NCBI GenBank assembly: GCA_002426795.1
Contig: DINQ01000004.1
Coordinates: 146,432-210,431 of the forward strand
DNA length: 64,000 nt
Reading direction: 5' to 3'
Source of the DNA: Bacteroidales bacterium UBA5536
GTDB taxonomy: Bacteria > Bacteroidota > Bacteroidia > Bacteroidales > F082
A model generated the notes under the pieces. It did not search any database and was not told the origin of the DNA. It worked only from the letters and a program-made list of their open reading frames with translations. Position numbers and translations under genes: made by a program. This document shows, one piece after another, positions 26,195-36,495 of this stretch (the first letter of the stretch is position 1; each line of letters opens with the position of its first letter).

Positions 26195-26226
26195 TTGGAT
26201 AGTTTAGCGAATTGTTTTTATCTTTA
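26195..26226 (+). promoter_or_regulatory. Candidate promoter of the TonB receptor operon
   Basis: TTG at 26195 and TATCTTTA at 26219 are separated by 21 bases; the -7 box differs from TAnnTTTG only in its last base. The leader would be about 42 bases. Confidence 0.45.
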
Positions 26227-26274
26227 CCGGCCTTTAACGCACAAAAAGAGTAGTATAACATAAAATTACATGGT

Positions 26275-29200
26275 ATGTTAAAAAATTTACTGTTAACCTT
26301 GGGTATTGTGTTGGTGTCGTCTACATTAGCCCTTGCCCAACAAGGAAGATTACAAGGTAAAGTAATAGAAAAGGACACCAAAGAACCCATCCCTTTTGCA
26401 AATATTGTCCTCGAAAATGGAGGAACAATTGTGGGAGGTGCCACGTCAGATTTTGATGGAAACTATGTGATCAACCCTATTCCTCCCGGAAAATATGACC
26501 TGAAAGCTACTTTTGTGGGCTATAATCCAGTTGTGGTTACAGGCATCAATATCACGGGGAATCAAATCACGTTTTACGATATTCAAATGCTTGGTTCCGC
26601 CATCAACCTCGAAACGGTGGAGGTTATCGAATATAAAGTACCGTTGATTTCGAAGGACCAAACCACCAGTGGTGCTTCGGTAACATCCGAAGAAATCAAG
26701 AAAATGCCAAACAGGTCGGCTGATGCCGTTGCTGCAACCGTAGGCGGTGTGTTTTCGCAGGACGGTGAACGCGGAAACGTGCGTGGCGCGCGTTCTGATG
26801 CAACTGCTGTTTATATCGATGGTGTGCGCGTTATCGGCTCGAGCAGTCTTCCGCAATCCGCTATTGAACAAGTGGATGTGATCCTGGGTGGTACACCGGC
26901 TCAATATGGTGATGCAACAGGTGGTATTATCAGTGTTACTACCAAAGGACCTTCGAGGAAATTTGGAGCTGGTATTGAACTTGAAACTTCAGAAATGCTC
27001 GACGCTTTTGGGCACAACAGGCTCGGATTTAACATCCAGGGTCCTCTTTTGAAAAGCAAGAAAAAAGAAACTGCTTTGCTTGGCTTCTTTATTGCCGGTG
27101 ACCTGCAGTACAACCGCGATGGCGCCATTTCTTCGCTGGGTTATTACAAAGCAAATGATGCAACACTTGCCAGTATTTCTGCCAATCCTTTGCGTCCGTC
27201 TGGAACAGGGACCGGAACTTTCAGAAATGGTGAGTTTGTGAGAATGAGCGATCTGGAGCACATCAATCGTTCACTGAATAGCGAAAGCTATGATATCAAT
27301 CTTTCCGGAAATATCAATATCCGCACTACTGAAACCATCAACCTTTCTATTGGTGGTACATTTAATAAGTCGCAAGGCAATGCTTTCCGCTACTCAGCCT
27401 CTTTCTTCAATAGCGACAAAAACACCAAATACGACAACAATACCTGGCGTGTTTTTGGCCGTTTCACCCAACGCTTCCCCACATCAAACGAAAGCAGTTC
27501 GGTCGTGAAAAACCTTTACTACTCTGTTCAGGCTGATTATACCCGTCAGAAAAATTACTTCGGCGATCCAAACCATTGGGACGACCTCTTTAAATATGGC
27601 TATATCGGTCAGTTCAATATTTACAAAACGCCAACTTACGAAATCGGAAGTGATACTGTAAACGGTCAGTTTTATAACAACGTATATGTGCTCAACTCCT
27701 GGGACTTCGACACCCTTGTTACATGGAATCCTGCCGACATCAACCCATTGGTTGCAAACTACACCTCAAGTTACTATAACACTTACGAAGGTTTAGTTGA
27801 TGGTCACTACCGCAACCTCGACCAGATTCAGCTGGGAGGCGGTTTGGTTAACGGAAGCTCTCCAAGTGCATTTTATGGTCTGTATCAGGCTCCCGGAACC
27901 AACCAAAGTGGTTATGGAATTACTGACAACGACCAGTTTAGCGTGAACGTTGCTGGTTCGATGGATATTGGCAACCACGAAATCAAACTTGGATTCCAAT
28001 ACGAACAGCGCACCAATCGCAGTGTTGCCTACGGACCTACTGGCATGTGGAACCTGATGCGTGGTCTGACAAACTTCCACATCCGCGAACTTGACAAAGA
28101 AAACCCATTTGTGATCAGCTATGACGGATTTGTTGATACTATCAACTATTACCGTCGTTACGACCAGTTGTCGCAACGTACTTTTGATGCCAACCTACGT
28201 CAAAAACTTGGTTTGCCTGTTGATGGTCTCGATTTTATCAATATCGATTCATATGACTTCAATAACCATACAATTGAATATTTTGATAAAAACGGTGATA
28301 CACACACCATTTCCATTGGTGAAGAACTGTTCGATATCAGCTTGTTCAGCCCTGACGAATTGTTGAATGACGGGAATTATTATACCACTTATTCAGGATA
28401 TGATTATACCGGACAAAGACTGACAACAAAACCATCGTTTGAAGATTTCTTCAACGAAACGGATGAAAACGGGATGTTTACCCGCCCGGTTGGTGCATTC
28501 CAACCTATTTATATGGCTGGTTATCTCCAAGACAAATTTGCATTCAGAGACCTTATCTTTAATATAGGTGTACGTGTTGACCGTTTTGACGCCAACCAGA
28601 AAGTACTGAAAGATCCTTATTTGCTCTTCAATGCGAAAACAGCTGGTGAAGTTGATCAGATCAAAGGCGTTCCGGTTTCGCACCCTGCCAATATTGGAAA
28701 TGATTATACAGTATACGTGAACAATGTTAACGACCCGTCGCGCATCGTTGGTTATCGTTTTGAAAACACCTGGTTCAATGCTGAAGGAGCAGAAATTCAA
28801 GATCCAACCATTTTGGATGCAGGTTCAGGTATCTCTCCCTTACTTGTTAATCCTGACCAGAATCGTGTAGATATTAATTCGTTCAAAGATTATGAGCCAC
28901 AGATCAGCGTGATGCCACGTATCTCTTTCTCATTCCCTATTTCAGACGAAGCACTTTTCTTTGCACACTATGATGTGTTAACACAACGTCCGACAAGTAA
29001 CCTGTTCTCGAATCCGGCAACTTATTACTTCTTCGAAAATATTGGAACAGTGATCAACAATCCATCACTGAAACCATCTCAAACCATTGATTATGAATTA
29101 GGTTTTACACAAAAACTCACCAATTCATCTTCAATTACCTTTACGTCGTTCTACCGTGAAATGCGTAACATGATTCAGATTTTCCGTTTCAATGGTGCTT

Positions 29201-29979
29201 ACCCGAAAGATTACACCTCTTATAATAACCTCGACTTCGGAACAGTAAAAGGTTTGACTGTTGAGTATGACCTGAGACGTACCGGAAATACCCGTGTCCG
29301 TGCCAGCTACACCTTGCAGTTTGCCAATGCTACTGGAGCATCGACGACCACAGCTGCTGCCCTTGTCGCTGCCGGTTTGCCTAACCTGCGTTCGACCATT
29401 GCAATGCCTTGGGACCGCCGTCACCAGTTCAACCTCTTGCTCGACTATCGTTATGGCAAGGGTAAAGAGTACAACGGACCGGTAATTCGTCGCGAGAAAA
29501 AAGACAAAGCGCCTGTTCAACTGCTGAACAACACAGGTTTCACCCTTACAGTAATCGGAGGTAGTGGAACACCTTATACAGCTTCAAGAAACGTTTCTTC
29601 ACCCATTTCTGGCGGAAGTCAGTTATTGAAAGGAACCTACTTCGGTTCACGCTTGCCATGGCAGTTCCGTCTCGACCTGCGTGTTGACAAAGACATCGAC
29701 ATTAAAATGGGCAAGAAAAACGGAGAAAAACGCGAAGCTTTCCTGAATGTATATTTGCAAGTCCTCAACCTGCTCGACACCAAAAACGTATTGGGCGTAT
29801 ATCCTGCAACGGGTAACCCAGATGATGATGGTTACCTCTCTGCTCCTGAATGGCAGCGCCAGATTAACAACCAGACTGATCCTGTTTCATTCAGAGAACT
29901 CTATGATGTTTATGTGAATGCTCCTGGAAATTACAGCTCGCCCCGTCAGATCAGACTTGGTGTAATTTTCAACTTTTAA
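26275..29979 (+). CDS. TonB-dependent outer-membrane receptor with N-terminal carboxypeptidase-like domain
   Basis: 1234 residues. Signal peptide ending ALAQ, then a CarboxypepD_reg-like beta-sandwich (about 25-105: GRLQGKVIEKDTKEPIPFAN), a plug domain (about 115-225, with TSEEIKKMP, AVYIDGVRV, IEQVDVILGG, YGDATGGIISV) and a long barrel ending in the aromatic residue of RLGVIFNF. Resembles SusC-like and OAR-type receptors, but no SusD-like gene follows. The downstream gene starts 17 bases after the stop, so the three genes form one operon. Cargo not known. Confidence 0.93.
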   Translation: MLKNLLLTLGIVLVSSTLALAQQGRLQGKVIEKDTKEPIPFANIVLENGGTIVGGATSDFDGNYVINPIPPGKYDLKATFVGYNPVVVTGINITGNQITFYDIQMLGSAINLETVEVIEYKVPLISKDQTTSGASVTSEEIKKMPNRSADAVAATVGGVFSQDGERGNVRGARSDATAVYIDGVRVIGSSSLPQSAIEQVDVILGGTPAQYGDATGGIISVTTKGPSRKFGAGIELETSEMLDAFGHNRLGFNIQGPLLKSKKKETALLGFFIAGDLQYNRDGAISSLGYYKANDATLASISANPLRPSGTGTGTFRNGEFVRMSDLEHINRSLNSESYDINLSGNINIRTTETINLSIGGTFNKSQGNAFRYSASFFNSDKNTKYDNNTWRVFGRFTQRFPTSNESSSVVKNLYYSVQADYTRQKNYFGDPNHWDDLFKYGYIGQFNIYKTPTYEIGSDTVNGQFYNNVYVLNSWDFDTLVTWNPADINPLVANYTSSYYNTYEGLVDGHYRNLDQIQLGGGLVNGSSPSAFYGLYQAPGTNQSGYGITDNDQFSVNVAGSMDIGNHEIKLGFQYEQRTNRSVAYGPTGMWNLMRGLTNFHIRELDKENPFVISYDGFVDTINYYRRYDQLSQRTFDANLRQKLGLPVDGLDFINIDSYDFNNHTIEYFDKNGDTHTISIGEELFDISLFSPDELLNDGNYYTTYSGYDYTGQRLTTKPSFEDFFNETDENGMFTRPVGAFQPIYMAGYLQDKFAFRDLIFNIGVRVDRFDANQKVLKDPYLLFNAKTAGEVDQIKGVPVSHPANIGNDYTVYVNNVNDPSRIVGYRFENTWFNAEGAEIQDPTILDAGSGISPLLVNPDQNRVDINSFKDYEPQISVMPRISFSFPISDEALFFAHYDVLTQRPTSNLFSNPATYYFFENIGTVINNPSLKPSQTIDYELGFTQKLTNSSSITFTSFYREMRNMIQIFRFNGAYPKDYTSYNNLDFGTVKGLTVEYDLRRTGNTRVRASYTLQFANATGASTTTAAALVAAGLPNLRSTIAMPWDRRHQFNLLLDYRYGKGKEYNGPVIRREKKDKAPVQLLNNTGFTLTVIGGSGTPYTASRNVSSPISGGSQLLKGTYFGSRLPWQFRLDLRVDKDIDIKMGKKNGEKREAFLNVYLQVLNLLDTKNVLGVYPATGNPDDDGYLSAPEWQRQINNQTDPVSFRELYDVYVNAPGNYSSPRQIRLGVIFNF

Positions 29980-29996
29980 CGAAAGGAGATAGTTTC

Positions 29997-32900
29997 ATGC
30001 AAAAAGTAGCTAACAAGAAAAAAACCATTGTGAAAATGAAGAACATATATCAATTGTTGTTTGCCGCGCTGTTCATTCTGCTAACCATCAATGAAGGTTG
30101 GGCGCGCGAACGTCAACTCCCGGGAGGCAAGTCAGCTTCCTCCGGATTAAAGCAAACTACTGCAGGCTGCTCACCTTCTTCTGCCTTTGAGTGGCTCGAC
30201 ATCAACAATGTCAGGGCACGTATCAACGCTGGTGGAGATATGTGGTGGGATTTGCCAGGTGGAACAGGATCGAAATATTATATCCCTAAAGGTGGATCAG
30301 CCACATCGTTGTTTTCTGGTTCATTGTGGATCGGAGGTCTCGACATCAACAACCAGCTGAAACTGGCTGCGGTACGTTTCCGTCAGGATGGTAACGACTT
30401 CTGGACCGGGCCTTTGACCATTGACGGAACTGCCGCCATTGACGATCAAACCTGTGCTGAGTATGATAAACATTTTCGCATGACACGTGAAATAGTTGAT
30501 GAGTATTTAGCCAATACCGATCCGGAAACAGGCGCTTTTATTGCCAGTGAAGATTATACCATCCCAAAAGAGATATTGGAATGGCCCGCTCACGGGGATG
30601 TTTCCAAAAACCAAAGTTATTACCTAGCACCTTTTTACGATGTTGATGGAGATGGTGAATACAACCCTTTGCTTGGCGACTATCCTTATTATGATATTGA
30701 CAACAGCCTTTGTAATACCAAAACTCCGACCATGGACGAATCAATTGAAGGCTCACTTCATGGTTCAATCCTGGCCGACCAGGTGATCAAAGGTGACCAG
30801 ACACTTTGGTGGGTTTTCAATGACAAAGGAAATATCCACACTGAGTCAGGTGGCGCTGCCATTGGTCTTGAAATCAGAGCACAGGCTTTTGCATTTGCGA
30901 CCAATGACGAAGTGAACAACATGACTTTCTACAGTTATGAAATCATTAACCGTTCAACCTTCGAATTAACTGAAACCTACTTCTCACCCTGGGTTGATAC
31001 CGACCTTGGATTTGCTGATGACGACTTTGTTGGTTGTGACGTTGGCCGCGGTTTGGGTTATTGCTACAATGGTCGCGCAGTTGACGGAAGTGGCGAGCCA
31101 CAATCTTATGGTGCTCAGCCACCGGCAGTTGGTGTCGACTTTTTCCAGGGACCTTATTTGGATGCAGACGGCATCGACGATCCAAAATATAGTTTTGTTA
31201 TTGACCCTAACACTGGTGATACCACTGGTTTTGAGCAACTTTGCGACGTGAGCATCAACGGCGTCAACTTTGGAAACGGCATTGTAGACGACGAACGCTA
31301 CGGAATGCGTCGTTTTGTATACCACAACAACTGTGCTTCGGGCCCAACTTGTGACCCTGACAACGCACCAGAAACCTATCTCCTACTCCAGGGTATCTGG
31401 AAAGATGGCATTAAAATGCTTTATGGTGGAACAGCTCACCCAAGTGGATCAGGTACTGTTGGTCCGGAAACAGACTTTATGTTCCCTGGCGATACTGACC
31501 CATGTAACTGGGGTACACACGGATTGCCTCCAAATGGCGGTTTTACACAAAATGGACTTTATTGGACAGAAGAAACCGGTGACGGTGGATCACCTAACCC
31601 TCCCGGTGACCGTCGTTTTATGCAGTCGGCCGGACCATTTACCCTGAAATCAGGTGCGGTTAACTATATCACTGTTGGTATTCCATGGGCTCGCGCGGTA
31701 TCGGGTGGTGCTTTTGCTTCAGTTGAGCTACTGCGTCGTGTTGACGATAAAGCACAGGCTTTGTTTAACAACTGTTTTAAAGTTATCGACGGACCAAATG
31801 CTCCTGACCTCAGCTTCCAGGAATTGGATCGTGAAGTGATCGTGTTTATTTCTAACTCGCCATCTTCGAATAACTTCGGTGAAGGTTATCAGGAATATGA
31901 TCCAAATATCCCACAACCCAATCCTAACAACGAATCAGAAAGAAGTGATTCATTGTATCGCTTCGAAGGTTACCAGATTTTCCAGCTGAAAGATGCAACC
32001 GTAGGCGTTGAAAGCATCCACGATCCTGCCAAAGTGAGATTGGTTGCCCAGTTCGACGTGAAAAACGGAGCAAGCAAGCTTGTTAATTTCTACTATGACG
32101 ATTTGATTGGTGCCAACGTGCCTGTTGTCGAAGTTTCAGGTGGCGATGATGGTGTTCAACACTCCTTCCGCTTGACCCAGGACGCATTTGCAACAGGTGA
32201 CGACCGTCTCGTAAATCACAAACAATATTATTATCTCGCATTGGCTTATGCTTACAACGAGTATATGCCTTATTCGCAAGAACCTACCGTATTCAATGGA
32301 CTTTATGGTCAAAAAACGCCTTATCTGGCTGGCCGTAAAAACATTAAAACATATACGGTTATTCCTCACAAAACCATCAATGGTACTGTTACAGCATCCA
32401 ATTATGGCGATGGCGTTGAAATTACGCGTCTGTCTGGTAATGGAAATGGTGGAATGGAACTTGAACTGAAGAAAGAAACCGTTGAAGAAATTCTTTCGAA
32501 AGAGCCTGCCAGCGAAACCAATGTACTTGGATTGCCAACGTATCCAATCGCCTATAACCCAGTTTACGAAGCCGGATTTGGTCCGATCAACGTAAAAGTA
32601 ATTGATCCGTTGAATGTTGTGTCAACTGATTACGAATTGTGGATGGATTCGCTGAAACCCCGCACCATTTATAAAATCACCCAACAACCAGAAGTTGACG
32701 GTGACTCTATTCAGAAAATGGTCGCCTCATGGCATCTGAAAGACTTGAATACTGGTGAAGTATTTACATCCGACACCACTACCATTACTTCTTACGAACA
32801 GCTTTTCATCGACCGTGGTATCTCGATTGATATTGAGCAGCCATTCCCGGTTGGACCAGTTAAAGTAGGTAGAGTTTACAGTTCAAACACCTGGAAGGAT

Positions 32901-34364
32901 TATTTCACCGTATTAGCTCCTCAAAATGGCTTTATCACTTCCAGCATTGTATATGCTGATAGTTCACGCCAATGGCTGAGTGGAATCAGCGATTTTGACC
33001 TGCCAGGCAGCCCCATCAACTGGATTCGTTCAGGAAATAATATCGATCAGGAAAGTAGTTCAAACAACGACTACAATATGCCTACACGTACCTATGACCC
33101 CAATGAAGACTATGAACAGGTAGTTAATGGTACATGGGCACCTTATGTAATGACAGCATGGAACAAGCAAAGTGCAACTAACGATCCGGGACCAGCTTTC
33201 TCATCGGTTTCAAAAGATTCCAAATTCCAAAACTTGGCCAGCGTTGACATTGTGCTGACGCCTGACAAATCGAAATGGACACGTTCTCCTGTCATCGAAA
33301 TGCAAATCGACAACAGTCTGTCAGAAGGCAATGCAACCAGGTTCCACCTGAGAAAAGCACCATCTGTCGATAAAGATGGAAATCCGGCAGCCTCTATGGA
33401 AGAAGGTGCCAGCGACGATCCAAATGATCCGAACTACATTGCAAGCTATGGTATGGGTTGGTTCCCAGGTTATGCAATCAATGTTGAAACAGGTGCTCGT
33501 TTGAATATTATATTTGGTGAAGACTCATTCCTTCCTGAGTTTAACGGAAGAGATATGCTGTTCAACCCTCCGGCAAAAAATGCAGAACTTGAAGGCGCAG
33601 AACAATTACTCGATCCGACCATTTTCTCGCCAATTAGCTTTAACCCTGTGTTTGGTGGCAAGCACTTTGTATATATCATGCACATGGATATTACAGAATC
33701 ACCTGTACCAATCGACTTTATTTCTCCCGCATACGATGCTGGTAAATATGCCTGGTCAGTATTGGATACCATTGGAAAAGCCAATGCCGGACTTGCTACT
33801 GTATTTGCCAACTTCTTCTACAAACAAATGATGTGGGTTGGTATGCCGATGGGTGTTCAGGGTCAGGAATGGCTTTCGAATGAAGCACGGATCAGAATCA
33901 GGGTTGCTAAACCATACAAACGCGACTTTACAGAGCTTCCACTCGATACCTTGCTGCCTGAGTACGATGTAAACAATCTGTATCCGAAATACGCTTTCAG
34001 CACCAAAGGAATGTCGACAGAGTTTAAAAATCCTGAAAAACTGCAGCAGGACCTCGACATCGTGAATATCGTGCCGAATCCTTACTACGCTTATTCATCC
34101 TACGAGAAGAACGCTCTGGACAACAGGGTTAAGATCATCAATCTCCCTGAAAAATGCGTTGTCACCATTTATAACATGAGTGGCACCAAGATTCGTCAAT
34201 TTAAAAAAGATGAACCCAAGACATCTATCGACTGGGATTTGAAAAACTTTGCAGGTGTGCCAATTGCCAGCGGTATGTATCTCATTCATATCAAATCTGA
34301 CGATGGTGAACGTATTATCAAATGGTTTGGATCGATGCGTCCGATTGACCTGAACACCTTCTAA
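29997..34364 (+). CDS. Very large secreted protein with T9SS-type C-terminal domain
   Basis: 1455 residues. A strong Shine-Dalgarno (AAGGAGAT, rare in this phylum) precedes the ATG at 29997; an alternative start at 30036 gives a shorter signal peptide. After the signal peptide, WWDLPGG, GSLWIGGLDIN and VRFRQDGNDFWTGPL form a signature I associate with large Bacteroidota surface proteins. The C terminus (about 1370-1440) has the Ig-like fold of T9SS sorting domains (NPYYAYSSYE, VTIYNMSGTKI, GVPIASGMYLIHIK), then an extra tail MRPIDLNTF past the usual end. Function unknown; probably the cargo handled with its neighbours. Confidence 0.8.
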   Translation: MQKVANKKKTIVKMKNIYQLLFAALFILLTINEGWARERQLPGGKSASSGLKQTTAGCSPSSAFEWLDINNVRARINAGGDMWWDLPGGTGSKYYIPKGGSATSLFSGSLWIGGLDINNQLKLAAVRFRQDGNDFWTGPLTIDGTAAIDDQTCAEYDKHFRMTREIVDEYLANTDPETGAFIASEDYTIPKEILEWPAHGDVSKNQSYYLAPFYDVDGDGEYNPLLGDYPYYDIDNSLCNTKTPTMDESIEGSLHGSILADQVIKGDQTLWWVFNDKGNIHTESGGAAIGLEIRAQAFAFATNDEVNNMTFYSYEIINRSTFELTETYFSPWVDTDLGFADDDFVGCDVGRGLGYCYNGRAVDGSGEPQSYGAQPPAVGVDFFQGPYLDADGIDDPKYSFVIDPNTGDTTGFEQLCDVSINGVNFGNGIVDDERYGMRRFVYHNNCASGPTCDPDNAPETYLLLQGIWKDGIKMLYGGTAHPSGSGTVGPETDFMFPGDTDPCNWGTHGLPPNGGFTQNGLYWTEETGDGGSPNPPGDRRFMQSAGPFTLKSGAVNYITVGIPWARAVSGGAFASVELLRRVDDKAQALFNNCFKVIDGPNAPDLSFQELDREVIVFISNSPSSNNFGEGYQEYDPNIPQPNPNNESERSDSLYRFEGYQIFQLKDATVGVESIHDPAKVRLVAQFDVKNGASKLVNFYYDDLIGANVPVVEVSGGDDGVQHSFRLTQDAFATGDDRLVNHKQYYYLALAYAYNEYMPYSQEPTVFNGLYGQKTPYLAGRKNIKTYTVIPHKTINGTVTASNYGDGVEITRLSGNGNGGMELELKKETVEEILSKEPASETNVLGLPTYPIAYNPVYEAGFGPINVKVIDPLNVVSTDYELWMDSLKPRTIYKITQQPEVDGDSIQKMVASWHLKDLNTGEVFTSDTTTITSYEQLFIDRGISIDIEQPFPVGPVKVGRVYSSNTWKDYFTVLAPQNGFITSSIVYADSSRQWLSGISDFDLPGSPINWIRSGNNIDQESSSNNDYNMPTRTYDPNEDYEQVVNGTWAPYVMTAWNKQSATNDPGPAFSSVSKDSKFQNLASVDIVLTPDKSKWTRSPVIEMQIDNSLSEGNATRFHLRKAPSVDKDGNPAASMEEGASDDPNDPNYIASYGMGWFPGYAINVETGARLNIIFGEDSFLPEFNGRDMLFNPPAKNAELEGAEQLLDPTIFSPISFNPVFGGKHFVYIMHMDITESPVPIDFISPAYDAGKYAWSVLDTIGKANAGLATVFANFFYKQMMWVGMPMGVQGQEWLSNEARIRIRVAKPYKRDFTELPLDTLLPEYDVNNLYPKYAFSTKGMSTEFKNPEKLQQDLDIVNIVPNPYYAYSSYEKNALDNRVKIINLPEKCVVTIYNMSGTKIRQFKKDEPKTSIDWDLKNFAGVPIASGMYLIHIKSDDGERIIKWFGSMRPIDLNTF

Positions 34365-34375
34365 TAAGAACCGAA

Positions 34376-35470
34376 ATGCGAACCATAAATAAAACCATGA
34401 TTATGAATACTTTTTATAAATATATCACCGCATTTATTCTGGTAGTTCTCATTAGCCTCACCGGAAATGAATCATTCGCAGGAAACAAGGACAGGTCAGG
34501 TCAGGCCGGCGCTTCCGAATTATTGATCAATCCCTGGGCACGCAGCACAGGATGGGGAAATGCAGGCATGTCAAGGATTAAAGGCCTTGAAGCCATTTGG
34601 AGCAATGTAGGCGGAACAGCCTTTACCCATAAGACAGAAATGATTTTTGCGCACACCACCTGGTTAAAAGGATCAGACGTGAACATTTTCTCATTTGGTC
34701 TTACACAGCGTGTTGGCGAATCTGGCGCGATGGGTTTGGCGGTGATGTCGATGAATTTTGGCGACATCCCAATTACTACCACCGAATATCCTGATGGAGG
34801 TCTGGGAAACTACTCCCCAAATTTATTGAATATCAGCATGTCGTATGCCAAATCGTTTTCAAACAGTATCCATGCCGGATTTGTACTGAAAATCATTTCT
34901 GAAAGCATTTCCGACATGAGCGCACAAGGTGTGGCCATTGACGCAGGTATTCAATACGTAACCGGAGCCAGGGAGAATATCCATTTTGGTATTGCCCTCA
35001 AAAACATTGGACCTACCATGAAGTTTTCCGGTGATGGTTTGTCACTCAAATCCTTCATTCCTGGACAGGAGACCCAATTTACACTTGAACAACGCCCTGA
35101 AGCATTTGAGCTTCCTACACAGCTGAGCATTGCAGCTTCTTACGATTTTCTTTTCGAAAACGACTATCGCCTGACGATGGCCGGAAACTTCACATCCAAT
35201 TCATTTACCAAAGATCAGGTAACAGTAGGAGCTGAGTTTTCGTTGAAAGAATATCTGTTGCTGCGCGCTGGCTATACCTACGAAGACGGAATCTGGAGTA
35301 ATATAGATGATGCTGAACGTACCAATGTTACAAAAGGATTGAGCGCCGGTATGTCGGTTCAAATTCCATTGAACAAAGAAACTGGTTCTACTTTTTCTGT
35401 TGATTATTCTTACAGAGACACCGATCATTTCAGTGGTAATCATACCATTGGAGCTCGCATAAGTTTCTAG
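34376..35470 (+). CDS. PorV/PorQ-family outer-membrane barrel
   Basis: 364 residues, signal peptide then a FadL-like beta-barrel. The N-terminal motif SELLINPWARSTGWGNAGMS and following GLEAIWSNVGG are typical of the PorV/PorQ (UPF0164) family. PorV shuttles T9SS cargo and PorQ works with PorZ at the cell surface; I cannot tell which role this paralogue has. Position directly behind a T9SS-type cargo gene (11-base gap) suggests a dedicated partner. The barrel ends in ARISF with C-terminal Phe, as outer-membrane proteins do. Start within 10 residues is uncertain (ATG at 34376, 34397 or 34403). Confidence 0.82.
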   Translation: MRTINKTMIMNTFYKYITAFILVVLISLTGNESFAGNKDRSGQAGASELLINPWARSTGWGNAGMSRIKGLEAIWSNVGGTAFTHKTEMIFAHTTWLKGSDVNIFSFGLTQRVGESGAMGLAVMSMNFGDIPITTTEYPDGGLGNYSPNLLNISMSYAKSFSNSIHAGFVLKIISESISDMSAQGVAIDAGIQYVTGARENIHFGIALKNIGPTMKFSGDGLSLKSFIPGQETQFTLEQRPEAFELPTQLSIAASYDFLFENDYRLTMAGNFTSNSFTKDQVTVGAEFSLKEYLLLRAGYTYEDGIWSNIDDAERTNVTKGLSAGMSVQIPLNKETGSTFSVDYSYRDTDHFSGNHTIGARISF

Positions 35471-35476
35471 GAATTC

Positions 35477-35505
35477 TTGTAGGAATAGAAATTATTGTAT
35501 CTTTG
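35477..35505 (+). promoter_or_regulatory. Promoter of greA-HIT
   Basis: TTG at 35477 and TATCTTTG at 35498, 18 bases apart; -7 box is an exact match. It lies between the PorV-like stop and a strong hairpin. Confidence 0.6.
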
Positions 35506-35511
35506 CATGCG

Positions 35512-35542
35512 AAAAGGCCCTTACTCCGTTAAGGGTCTTTTT
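35512..35542 (+). terminator. Terminator-like hairpin at the greA transcription start
   Basis: AAAAGGCCCTTA pairs with TAAGGGTCTTTT (12 bp, one G-U) around CTCCGT and ends in T residues. It can terminate the upstream PorV-like operon. It begins only 7 bases after the greA -7 box, so greA mRNA should begin with this hairpin, making it also a candidate attenuator. Confidence 0.75.
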
Positions 35543-35568
35543 ATCTTATTTATTAAAACCAAATTGTC

Positions 35569-36042
35569 ATGTCCGAAACCAGATATTACACACAAGAAGG
35601 GTTACAGCGACTAAAAAATGAACTGGAAGAGCTGATGCTCAGAGAACGTCCGAAAATCTCACAAATGATTGCGGAAGCACGTGATAAAGGCGACCTGTCA
35701 GAAAATGCCGAATACGATGCTGCCAAGGATGCGCAAGGTATGCTCGAGCTGAAAATATCACAGCTTCAGGAGCTGATCATGAATGCGCGTGTGATTGATG
35801 AGTCGAAAATGGATAACTCAAAAGTACTTCTGCTGTCGAAGGTTAAAATCAAAAACCTGAAAAACGGAGCGAGCATGTTATATGTCATTGTACCGGAAAA
35901 AGAAGCAGACCTCAAGCAAGGAAAAATTTCGGTCAATTCGCCAATTGCAAAGGGCTTGCTCGGTAAGTCAGTTGGAGATCAGGCTGAAATTCAGGTGCCT
36001 GCCGGAAAAATGACCTTTGAAATCATCGAAATTTCACGCTAA
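35569..36042 (+). CDS. greA: Transcript cleavage factor GreA
   Basis: 157 residues, normal for GreA. N-terminal coiled coil with the catalytic acidic tip (DLSENAEYDAAK) that enters the RNA polymerase secondary channel to rescue backtracked complexes, and a C-terminal domain ending in FEIIEISR. It is followed after 11 bases by the HIT gene, so they form an operon ending at the bidirectional terminator. Confidence 0.97.
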   Translation: MSETRYYTQEGLQRLKNELEELMLRERPKISQMIAEARDKGDLSENAEYDAAKDAQGMLELKISQLQELIMNARVIDESKMDNSKVLLLSKVKIKNLKNGASMLYVIVPEKEADLKQGKISVNSPIAKGLLGKSVGDQAEIQVPAGKMTFEIIEISR

Positions 36043-36053
36043 TAATTACAACT

Positions 36054-36461
36054 ATGGCAAGTATTTTCACAAAGATCGTCAATGGTGAGATCCCCTGCTA
36101 TAAACTTGCTGAAGACGATAAACACCTCGCTTTTCTTGATATCAATCCTTTGGCCAAAGGACATGCACTGGCCATACCTAAAAAAGAAACCGATTATATT
36201 TTTTCGATGGATGACAACGAACTGGCCGAGCTCATGGTCTTCGCCAAAAAAGTGGGAAAAGCCATCGAAAAAGTTGTACCCTGCAAACGCATGGGTGTTA
36301 CAGTGATCGGTTTGGAAGTGCCCCATACGCACATCCACCTTATCCCCATCAATAGCATATACGACATGGATTTTAAACAACCCAAGTTAAAATTCACCCA
36401 TGAAGAGTTGGAGGCTTTACGTCAGGAGATCGCAGAACACTTTAGCCAAAAAAAGATATGA
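36054..36461 (+). CDS. HIT-family nucleotide hydrolase
   Basis: 135 residues with the histidine triad PHTHIHLIP and the typical N-terminal SIFTKIVNGEIPCYKLAEDD. Zinc-independent hydrolase or transferase of purine nucleotide conjugates (Hint/AMP-lysine type). The gene ends within the terminator stem. Confidence 0.93.
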   Translation: MASIFTKIVNGEIPCYKLAEDDKHLAFLDINPLAKGHALAIPKKETDYIFSMDDNELAELMVFAKKVGKAIEKVVPCKRMGVTVIGLEVPHTHIHLIPINSIYDMDFKQPKLKFTHEELEALRQEIAEHFSQKKI

Positions 36462-36490
36462 AAAAAGCCGGAAAACATCCGGCTTTTTTG
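36461..36490. terminator. Bidirectional intrinsic terminator between HIT and purF-like genes
   Basis: AAAAAAGCCGGA and TCCGGCTTTTTT form a 12-bp perfect stem with an AAACA loop. A-run before and T-run after make it work on both strands, serving both convergent genes; it starts at the last base of the HIT stop. Confidence 0.95.
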
Positions 36491-36495
36491 TTTAT

